Position numbers and translations under genes: made by a program. DNA of 8,083 nucleotides, from contig QHOR01000038.1 of NCBI GenBank assembly GCA_003219395.1, positions 1 through 8,083 on the forward strand. The letters are read 5' to 3'. The DNA is from Verrucomicrobiota bacterium (GTDB lineage: Bacteria; Verrucomicrobiota; Verrucomicrobiia; Chthoniobacterales; UBA10450). Shown piece after piece: positions 1-5,896 of this stretch (its first letter is position 1; the number at the start of each line of letters is the position of its first letter). The notes under the pieces were generated by a model. That model saw nothing but the letters and a program-made list of their open reading frames with translations, searched no databases and was not told the origin of the DNA.

Positions 1-903
1 CTTGGCGCCGGAACGCTTGATCTCTGCGTCAATCGCTCGCGCTACAATGTCGCGCGGCGCCAGTGAAGCGCGCGCGTCGTGGCGTTTCAGGAAGTCTTCG
101 CCACGATTATTGCGCAAGATCCCGCCCTCTCCCCGCACTGCCTCTGAAATGAGAAATGATTTTGCCTCTGGGTGAAAAAGGCAGGTTGGATGAAACTGAA
201 TGAACTCCATGTTTGCAACCTCTACGCCCGCGCGCCATGCCATGGCCACGCCGTCTCCAGTCGCAACGTCCGGATTCGTCGTGTACAAATAAACCTTTCC
301 GCAACCGCCGGTCGCAAGCACGATCCGGTCTGACCGGATGGTTTCGACTTCTCCAGTTTTTTCGTCCAGTACGTAGACACCAAGGCAGCGATCTTCCGCC
401 GCGAACCCGAGCTTGGCTGCGGTGATTAGATCCACGGCCATCTGATTTTCTAATAGCTGGACATGAGATTGTCGGCCCAGCTCAGTCAACAAAGTATTTT
501 CGATTTCTTTCCCGGTTACGTCTTGCACATGCAGGACCCGGCGCTTGGAATGACCGCCCTCTTTGCCAAGATCAAGCTCGCGATGTCCTGAAACGTCACG
601 TTCATCAAACTGTAGACCGAGCTCAGTCAGCTCGCGGATGCGCTCGGGACCTTCAGTCACAATCGTGCGTACCACTGCTTCGTCACAGAGACCGGCTCCC
701 GCTTCAAGTGTGTCACGCACATGCAGTTCAAACGAATCCTCGTCACTCGTCACGCATGCAATGCCTCCCTGCGCCCAAGCGGTGTTTGTATCGGAACCCT
801 TGCGCTTTGTTATCACTGCTACCGAGCCGTGCCTTGCAGCTTTCAATGCAAAACTCAGGCCGGCGATGCCACTGCCGATCACCACGAAATCGTATTCTCT
901 CAT
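1..903 (-). CDS. nadB: L-aspartate oxidase, N-terminal 301 residues (runs off the left edge)
   Basis: FAD-dependent enzyme that oxidises L-aspartate to iminoaspartate, the first step of the bacterial aspartate route to NAD; cytoplasmic. The start at 903 (ATG) gives MREYDFVVIGSG with the Rossmann FAD motif GSGIAG at residues 10-15, AWAQGGIA at 42-49, EGGHS at 115-119, ATGG near 197-200, TTNPDVATGDG at 208-218, QFHPT near 236-240, SEAVRGEG at 253-260 and APRDIVARAID at 282-292. By alignment from memory with the E. coli enzyme (about 540 residues), E115, H238, E254 and R284 match its active-site Glu121, His244, Glu260 and Arg290, and S253 stands in place of Thr259. A stop at 943-945 in the same frame limits upstream extension, and no good Shine-Dalgarno sequence precedes the ATG. 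The helical C-terminal domain lies outside the window. It follows panC by 81 nt on the same strand. The succinate dehydrogenase/fumarate reductase flavoproteins are related, but the motifs here are those of NadB. Confidence 0.96.
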   Translation of the reverse strand, partial: MREYDFVVIGSGIAGLSFALKAARHGSVAVITKRKGSDTNTAWAQGGIACVTSDEDSFELHVRDTLEAGAGLCDEAVVRTIVTEGPERIRELTELGLQFDERDVSGHRELDLGKEGGHSKRRVLHVQDVTGKEIENTLLTELGRQSHVQLLENQMAVDLITAAKLGFAAEDRCLGVYVLDEKTGEVETIRSDRIVLATGGCGKVYLYTTNPDVATGDGVAMAWRAGVEVANMEFIQFHPTCLFHPEAKSFLISEAVRGEGGILRNNRGEDFLKRHDARASLAPRDIVARAIDAEIKRSGAK

Positions 904-906
904 CGC

Positions 907-974
907 CGTGAAGAGACAATCTTGCCTGCTGTGGTTAAATGCTCAAACACGCCGACAGGATTGTCTGCATCACG
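907..974. repeat. Long imperfect inverted repeat between panC and nadB
   Basis: Two 13-nt arms, 914-926 and 954-966, are reverse complements at 11 of 13 positions. They are flanked by an outer perfect pair, CGTGA (907-911) and TCACG (970-974), with a 27-nt loop. The element fills nearly all of the spacer between the panC stop and the nadB start. As RNA it would form a long-stem hairpin just upstream of nadB. There is no U-tract, so it does not look like an intrinsic terminator. It could be a REP-like dispersed element or an attenuating/processing hairpin; only one copy is seen here. Confidence 0.6.
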
Positions 975-984
975 ATGTGTTCGT

Positions 985-1812
985 TCATGCCAAGCGGAAA
1001 TTGTCGATCAAGCGAGTTTTCCCGAAGAACACAGCAACCGCGAGCAATGAATTCGGTCTGACCCTTTCAATCGGTTTCAAAGTTTCCGCATCGACAAGCT
1101 CCACATAATCGATTCGTGCCAACGGCGCTTCATTGATAACCCTTCGAACAATCTGGACAATTTCTATCTCGGATTTGTTGCCGGCATCTGCCGCAGCCAG
1201 CAACGCCTTGTGCAAGACTGTTGCTTGGTTCCGCTCTTCATTATTCAAATATTGATTGCGCGAACTGAACGCCAGGCCGTCTTCTTCGCGCACGGTGGGT
1301 ACTGCAATGATGGTGGTCTTGAAATTGAGGTCGCGAACCATGCGTCGCACGATCATCAGTTGTTGAAAATCCTTCTCGCCGAACAAAGCGGCGTCCGCTG
1401 AAAGAATATTGAATAGCTTCGCGACGACTGTGCAAACCCCGCGGAAATGTCCGGGGCGGGATTCACCCTCAAGTGTATTTGAAAGGAAAGACTCCTCGAC
1501 AAATACAGAGCGATCGTCGGCGTACATGTCGGCAACGCTGGGACGGAATAAAAGATCGACCCCAGCCTTCCGACAAAACTCTTCGTCCATTTTTTCCAAG
1601 CGTGGATAGCGTTCGTAATCGCTTCCGGGTTCAAACTGCAGCGGATTGACGAATATACTCAGGGCCACCTCGCCGTCGTCGCCAGCATGCTTGCGTGCGA
1701 CGTGTACCATTTGCCCATGTGCCTCGTGCAAAGCGCCCATTGTTGGAACAAGCACGCGGCATTTAGCCTGCGGCTGCGCCCGTGCCTCCTCGATTGTCGT
1801 AATTATCCGCAT
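985..1812 (-). CDS. panC: Pantothenate synthetase (pantoate--beta-alanine ligase)
   Basis: Condenses pantoate with beta-alanine, using ATP through a pantoyl-adenylate, to make pantothenate, the precursor of CoA; cytoplasmic. The protein is 275 residues, close to the usual 280 or so. Family motifs appear in order: PTMGALHEAH at 23-32 (the nucleotide-binding HxGH-like motif, with H29 and H32 kept but Ala in place of the usual Gly), IFVNPLQF at 53-60, YPR at 69-71, RPGHFRGV at 119-126, FGEKDFQQL at 144-152 and REEDGLAFSSRN at 175-186. I chose the ATG at 1812 over an upstream start at 1851 because the family begins at about MRIITTIEEA and a GGAGG lies upstream. It follows the broken methyltransferase by 75 nt and precedes nadB by 81 nt, so the two cofactor genes are probably co-transcribed. 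I see nothing linking it directly to the glycan genes upstream. Confidence 0.97.
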   Translation of the reverse strand: MRIITTIEEARAQPQAKCRVLVPTMGALHEAHGQMVHVARKHAGDDGEVALSIFVNPLQFEPGSDYERYPRLEKMDEEFCRKAGVDLLFRPSVADMYADDRSVFVEESFLSNTLEGESRPGHFRGVCTVVAKLFNILSADAALFGEKDFQQLMIVRRMVRDLNFKTTIIAVPTVREEDGLAFSSRNQYLNNEERNQATVLHKALLAAADAGNKSEIEIVQIVRRVINEAPLARIDYVELVDAETLKPIERVRPNSLLAVAVFFGKTRLIDNFRLA

Positions 1813-1824
1813 TGTAAGAACCAG

Positions 1825-1829
1825 CCTCC
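1825..1829 (-). promoter_or_regulatory. Shine-Dalgarno sequence of panC
   Basis: GGAGG on the minus strand lies 12 nt before the ATG at 1812. The spacing is slightly long, but this is one of the few clear Shine-Dalgarno sites in the window. It supports the start at 1812 rather than the longer frame beginning at 1851. Confidence 0.6.
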
Positions 1830-1887
1830 GCGTGAAGGTGAAGCCGGGCAACCCCCGAAGGCTTTCAGGACCGGAAGGAAAACAGGG

Positions 1888-2583
1888 TCATGTCCGTTCG
1901 AGCCAAATGGCTTGCCTGCCAAACTGAAATTTCTTGTGACCGAAATCTTTCCATCCAGCGCACAGAGCAAGATCACGCATCTCAGAAAAGGAGAAGGCCC
2001 GAATGGCAGAGAGCCGGGCATCGTAACGCGTCATCGGCTCGCGGAAAACCAGCGTCGTCAAAAGGTAAACACCTGCGACAAGGAAAAAACTACGGCGCAA
2101 ATCTGATACGAGAACAAACCTTTTGGACATCTGGCAAGATTTACGCAAAAGAAGCACCGCGTCGTCGTTGCTGAAATGGTGAAGCGCCAGAGTGAAAAGC
2201 GTAATGTCATATGATTTCACGGAGTTCCATTCCAGAATGTTTGCTTCTCGGTACGATATCTCTGGATAATCGGCGCTCAGGGTTCTGGCGATTTCCAATG
2301 TGGCAGGCTGCCGATCTAAGGCATCGATCTCTACCCCGGCTCCAATCTTTCGCGCATAATCTACAATCAATCGTGGAATATCGCCCGATCCCGTTGCCAG
2401 ATCGATCACGCGCAATTTGTCGGCCGGCTTGATCCAATTGCGAATAAAACCCAGTACAAGCTGATAGCTCCCGAACCAGCGATTCAGTTACCGAAGGTGC
2501 TGCAGATCGCGCTCCAGCTCGGTGGAAGGAGGCTGATCCCGATCCATCATCTCCAGTACACCGGGATCGAAACTTCGTTTCAT
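1888..2583 (-). pseudogene. Class I SAM-dependent methyltransferase interrupted by an in-frame TAA
   Basis: Read through, the frame gives 231 codons from the ATG at 2583 (MKRSFDPGVLEMMDR...) to the TGA at 1888, with a single TAA at 2490-2488 (codon 32). Both sides of the stop stay in one frame and look protein-like: an acidic N-terminus ending near ELERDLQHLR, then LNRWFGSYQLV. The class I SAM-binding motif VIDLATGSGDIP is at residues 59-70, a motif II-like IDALDR near 86-91, and TLALHHF near 131-137 where the UbiE/Ubi-G-like families have their post-II/motif IV segment. The C-terminus looks complete. The substrate is unknown; a small lipid, quinone or polyketide are possibilities for this fold, but nothing decides. 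If the TAA is real, translation would have to restart at a TTG near 2415, losing the N-terminal helix region just before motif I. Alternatives are a sequencing error or a functional shortened protein. It sits 59 nt after the cupin gene and 75 nt before panC. Confidence 0.75.
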
Positions 2584-2627
2584 TTAATCGAGTGGCGCAT
2601 TCATGAAGGGCGTGCGCCTGGCGCGAC

Positions 2628-2644
2628 AGCCGTAGGCGACGGCT
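2628..2644. repeat. Short hairpin overlapping the end of the RmlC-like gene
   Basis: AGCCGT and ACGGCT form a perfect 6-bp stem around a 5-nt loop, and the cupin stop codon (2645-2643) overlaps the right arm. A GC-rich stretch with GCGCC-A-GGCGC follows in the transcript direction. No T-run follows, so an intrinsic terminator is unlikely. It may pause or protect the mRNA between two genes of one transcript. Confidence 0.35.
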
Positions 2645-3389
2645 ACTGCGATAGGAAATTTTGCCACGATCCTGGAAGAGTGGCGGTTTCTACATCACTG
2701 GCAATGCGGCCTTCGAATTCCGGACGGAAAACCGTGCTCGTCCCATAAACCATAATGACGTCTTCTGTGCCTTCAACGCGAATGGCGTGCGCCACGCCTG
2801 GCGGAATTACGATACCGACATTGTTGTCGCTGCGATAATTGTCGCCGTCCACAAAGAAACGCATTGCTCGCCGCGGCAATCCAGCTCGAACATCGAATAG
2901 AATTATTTCGAGCCGACCCTGAATAAAGAACATCACGTCCCATTGTTCGTTGTCATAGGTGCGCGCGGAATAATTGTCCGGCTCGTCGATAAACAGGCGG
3001 CGCAACCAAGCGACTGGATCACCGTTTTCCGGGATGCTGGGTGGATGCACGTGAAAACCCTTGGCAGTTCCAGAAAACATCCGCGCAGCTGACCATTGCG
3101 TGGGCCAGAGACCTAACCGCGCAAGAATGCCTTCGTCGCGCCGCACAAATTCGCCAAAAACTCCACGGTGCCGTTGCGGGTAAACTTTTCGCGAGAAAAT
3201 TTCAACGCCGGGAATCCAGGCATCCTTAACCTCGCGCTGATTCCGATTCGCAGCGGCGAGTTCGCGCGCGTCCACCCCGCCTCGCGAAACCTCCTGCGCG
3301 AATGAAGCCGTGCGGTAATCTCGGGTGTTCAGGCTATCCCGGACGCCAGGATCAATGCCGCGCCAAAGATTTTCTTCGTGCTTGCTCAT
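2643..3389 (-). CDS. RmlC-like cupin (dTDP-4-dehydrorhamnose 3,5-epimerase family), divergent
   Basis: A 248-residue protein with a C-terminal cupin of the RmlC sugar-epimerase type, likely acting in the cytoplasm on a nucleotide-activated keto-sugar. The segment YPQRHRGVFGEF (70-81) resembles the family's opening strand. KGFHVHPP (110-117) aligns with the RGLHYQ segment that holds the catalytic His, and FDVR (165-168) with the VDLR segment. VIPPGVAHAI (194-203) and YGTSTVFRPEFEGRI (215-229) match the IPPGxAHG and YKTTxYYxPExE segments. Differences: Phe221 falls where RmlC has its catalytic Tyr, the C-terminal segment carrying the Asp of the His-Asp dyad has no clear counterpart, and about 55 extra residues precede the cupin. 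Strict 3,5-epimerase activity is therefore doubtful; a 3-epimerase, isomerase or binding role is possible. It starts 19 nt after the glycosyltransferase stop, which suggests translational coupling and a shared glycan job. Confidence 0.72.
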   Translation of the reverse strand: MSKHEENLWRGIDPGVRDSLNTRDYRTASFAQEVSRGGVDARELAAANRNQREVKDAWIPGVEIFSRKVYPQRHRGVFGEFVRRDEGILARLGLWPTQWSAARMFSGTAKGFHVHPPSIPENGDPVAWLRRLFIDEPDNYSARTYDNEQWDVMFFIQGRLEIILFDVRAGLPRRAMRFFVDGDNYRSDNNVGIVIPPGVAHAIRVEGTEDVIMVYGTSTVFRPEFEGRIASDVETATLPGSWQNFLSQ

Positions 3390-3408
3390 TTCGCTTCAGC
3401 CATTGGTT

Positions 3409-5817
3409 TCATTTGCCTAACGAGAAATCGCCCCGTTCGCGAGAAAGATTTGGATTGTAATACGGATCAGACCGCAATATACCAGCCCAACGTTCATGCA
3501 TACTCGATTGCCCGTTTATGTCGACCCGATCGGCTGACGCTTCATGCCACCAAAGCTTTGCGAACGGAGTGTAAACGATCAGGTAACCGCACCGCCGTAT
3601 TTTAAGGCAAAGATCGACATCGGCGAGCGAGCCTTCCAGGGTTTCATCGAACCCGCCGGTTTCCTGAAAAACTTCACGCTTGGTCAGCATACAGGCGCTG
3701 GAAACAGCGCTGCAGTTTCGTGTCACCTGTAATTGACGGTTCGCCCCGGGATGTTCCGCCGGAAAACCGTGAAAAGCCGGTTGCGCAATCTTATCGACAC
3801 CCACAACGATTCCCGCCTGTTCGATCGTGCCATTTGCACTTAATAATCGCGCGCCTACGGCTCCGATTTCTGGCCGCTGGACATGCTCAGCCATGATTGT
3901 CAGCCAGTCCGGATTGATTGCCTCGGTGGTGTAATCGAGGAAAAGTATCCACGGTGAGTTTGTTTGGTTTACCGCGAAATTTTTTACCGCCGAATCATTC
4001 GCTTCGTCTGGGAATCGCACCGCACGATACGGAAAATCGCATCGAAAAGCTGACGCGCCATGGAACTCATTGTCGCCAACGGTCACAATCTCGTAATTCG
4101 AATAAGTTGTTTTGTGCGTCAGACTCTCGATGCATTGCTCCAGCGCGGCGAGGCCATGGTCGCTCCAAATGATGACTGAGATTTTCTTCGGCTCCAACAG
4201 TCCGCGCCTAATGTTAAAGGCGTGAGTGCGCCAGTCCACAGCAACATGAGCCGATTCACCTCGACGTTTCAGATGGTCTTCAATCGCGAGCCGCGAAGCC
4301 TCGAACTGTTTCGGCTTTTGACGAACACTGATCGCGCTGGAGCTCTCCGACCGACGCCAATGATACAGGACCCGCGGAATGTGATGAATTCGCTGGGTCC
4401 GCTCGATAACGCGAAAAAGAAGGTCGTAATCTTGCGCGCTATCGAATTGTGAGCGGAAACCACCAGCCTCTCGCACCAGGTTGCGCCGCACTGCGGTTAA
4501 ATGGCCAATATAATTGTAAGAAAGAAAGAAATCGGGCGACCAATCTGGCTTAAACAGTGGTGCCTCCAAGCCCTTTTCCCCAAGCTTGTCTTCATCGGAA
4601 TAAATCAGATCGGTATCCGGTTGGGTCTGCAAAAGTTTCACAATCTGAAAAAGCCCATCGGGTTCGATGACGTCATCATGATCCAGAAAAGCAACCCATT
4701 CTCCGTGGCCGAGCGCCAATCCCTGATTCATTGCCGCCGAAATGCCTTCATGTTTTGCGAGGCTTTTCAGGATAATACGCCGATCGCGAGCGGCCAGCAC
4801 AGGCAGTGCTCTGAGCAAAGCGGTATCGCTCGATCCGTCATCAATTAATACCAGCTCCCAATTTTCATATGCTTGCGCCACCACGGATTGAATTGCTTCC
4901 TCCAGCCGCCGCACAGGCGTCTCGAACACAGGTGTGATCACGCTGATTAGCGGCCGGGAAGCAAACTTACGTGATTCATTTCGCATTCGATCAAGCTCTG
5001 GTGCAGTTGCGCGATGCCGCTCGAACCATTGTTGGTATTCGCTCGGGGCAACGGATCTTCGACGATCTGGCACAGATCGACGGAGTTTTTTCCAAACCGT
5101 TTTGGCCAGTTTTTCCGGAAGGCGATATGGCGCCAGCAATACCTGGCCTATGCGGCGTTCGGGGGATTTCCGCAGGCTCTGTTTTTGCTCTTGTAGCAAC
5201 TTCGATTCGCGCCGGTATTTTTTCAGTTTGAGCAGTTTTGCCTCTAGCGCAGCGATGTGATGGTGCGCCCCTTCCACCTCAGAGTTGCGGATTTCAAGTG
5301 AGCGCTTCAAATCGCCCAACCTTGTGTGCAGTCTGGCAAAAGCCGCCTCCACTGCTGGCGTTACGGAGTCGGCCACTAAATCGAGTTGGCGCCGAAGACA
5401 CACGGCTGCCGAATCCAGCTCGGTCAGGTCGCATTGATAATCCGGCAGCAGGCCAAAACGCCCGAAACGCTCAACAAGCTGCGGACGCCGCCCATCAGCT
5501 TGAGCGCCAGGACCGGGAAGGAGTACAACGCGGTTGGCGCAGCGCGAGAGCGCCTCCGCCATGCGATCGTCATCGCCAGCCTCGGAACAATAAAACCACA
5601 CTGCTGTTTCAAAATGCGCCGCTGACTGATCTGGCCCCGGTTCGGCGCCCAGCTCCTCACACCTCGACGCAACGGCAGCTTCTCGTTTCACCCTCGCAAA
5701 TTCACGCTCAATTTCCCGACCGCTCGCGCCGACGATAAGAAACCGGCCGTCTGGGAACTTTCGCGAGATAGTGCGAACGAAACCGGCACTAAATGAACGG
5801 ACAGGCGATGGCGACAC
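3409..5817 (-). CDS. Two-domain family 2 glycosyltransferase with N-terminal Rossmann-like and coiled-coil parts
   Basis: An 802-residue protein, much longer than a single GT2 enzyme, likely building a surface polysaccharide or O-antigen-like glycan from nucleotide sugars at the cytoplasmic face of the membrane. Residues about 20-145 look like a degenerate Rossmann fold (RFLIVGASGREIE, then NRVVLLPGPG), perhaps a decayed methyltransferase-like domain. Residues about 160-220 are charged and predicted helical, a probable coiled coil. The first GT2 domain (about 290-520) is canonical: ISVITPVFETP at 291-301, LIDDGSSD at 324-331, FLDHDD (DXD region) at 377-382 and AQDYDLLFR at 461-469. The second (about 546-790) begins KISVIIWSDH and ends with ADVDLCLKIR near 732-741, but has LFLDYTTE (625-632) where LFLNDDTE is usual, so its DXD is altered. 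The start is a GTG; a TGA two codons upstream excludes any earlier start, and no other start precedes the Rossmann-like part. No signal peptide or membrane segment is evident. The sugar donor and acceptor are unknown. Confidence 0.88.
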   Translation of the reverse strand: MSPSPVRSFSAGFVRTISRKFPDGRFLIVGASGREIEREFARVKREAAVASRCEELGAEPGPDQSAAHFETAVWFYCSEAGDDDRMAEALSRCANRVVLLPGPGAQADGRRPQLVERFGRFGLLPDYQCDLTELDSAAVCLRRQLDLVADSVTPAVEAAFARLHTRLGDLKRSLEIRNSEVEGAHHHIAALEAKLLKLKKYRRESKLLQEQKQSLRKSPERRIGQVLLAPYRLPEKLAKTVWKKLRRSVPDRRRSVAPSEYQQWFERHRATAPELDRMRNESRKFASRPLISVITPVFETPVRRLEEAIQSVVAQAYENWELVLIDDGSSDTALLRALPVLAARDRRIILKSLAKHEGISAAMNQGLALGHGEWVAFLDHDDVIEPDGLFQIVKLLQTQPDTDLIYSDEDKLGEKGLEAPLFKPDWSPDFFLSYNYIGHLTAVRRNLVREAGGFRSQFDSAQDYDLLFRVIERTQRIHHIPRVLYHWRRSESSSAISVRQKPKQFEASRLAIEDHLKRRGESAHVAVDWRTHAFNIRRGLLEPKKISVIIWSDHGLAALEQCIESLTHKTTYSNYEIVTVGDNEFHGASAFRCDFPYRAVRFPDEANDSAVKNFAVNQTNSPWILFLDYTTEAINPDWLTIMAEHVQRPEIGAVGARLLSANGTIEQAGIVVGVDKIAQPAFHGFPAEHPGANRQLQVTRNCSAVSSACMLTKREVFQETGGFDETLEGSLADVDLCLKIRRCGYLIVYTPFAKLWWHEASADRVDINGQSSMHERWAGILRSDPYYNPNLSRERGDFSLGK

Positions 5818-5896
5818 CGTTCACATTATATTGGTTGAAGCCAGTCACAGGCAAATCTACGCTGCCGCGCCGCCCTCCGAAACCGGTCGTCCTGTA
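5818..5896. promoter_or_regulatory. Divergent promoter region between the glycosyltransferase and the lpxL-waaF fusion
   Basis: This 79-nt gap separates two genes that read away from each other, so both must have promoters in it or inside the neighbouring 5' ends. It contains an AT-rich island (5825-5832) in otherwise GC-rich DNA. That island reads TATAAT on the minus strand (5830-5825) and TATATT on the plus strand (5827-5832), so the two -10 boxes would overlap and could compete. The plus-strand box lacks a good -35 partner, and no clear Shine-Dalgarno sequence precedes the ATG at 5897. Confidence 0.5.
5825..5854 (-). promoter_or_regulatory. Sigma70-type promoter for the leftward gene cluster
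   Basis: The minus strand has TTGCCT (5854-5849; 4 of 6 with TTGACA), an 18-nt spacer, then a perfect TATAAT (5830-5825). Counting 7 nt downstream of the -10 box puts the transcript start at about 5818, within a base or two of the GTG start at 5817. The mRNA would then be leaderless or nearly so, which fits the absence of a Shine-Dalgarno site. A match to consensus alone can be chance. Confidence 0.5.

Noticed and set aside
935..988. A 17-residue frame (MNEHIVMQTILSACLSI) on the minus strand whose ATG overlaps the panC stop as ATGA.
   Set aside because: It lies inside the inverted repeat, is very short, has no dedicated ribosome site and matches nothing I know; overlap with a stop codon alone is weak evidence.
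563..1108. A 181-codon plus-strand frame.
   Set aside because: It is antisense to nadB and the end of panC, both strongly identified; its composition (Ser/Arg/Pro-rich) is typical of a shadow frame.
1813..1887. A GC-rich segment with a CGGG/CCCG hairpin before panC, considered as a riboswitch or terminator.
   Set aside because: The stem is only about 4 bp, there is no U-run, and no conserved riboswitch core was recognised.
5771..5896. A GTG-initiated 42-codon N-terminal extension of the acyltransferase-heptosyltransferase gene.
   Set aside because: It overlaps the divergent gene and the promoter region, and LpxL proteins begin with a hydrophobic segment right at about MLDFVIYLFY.
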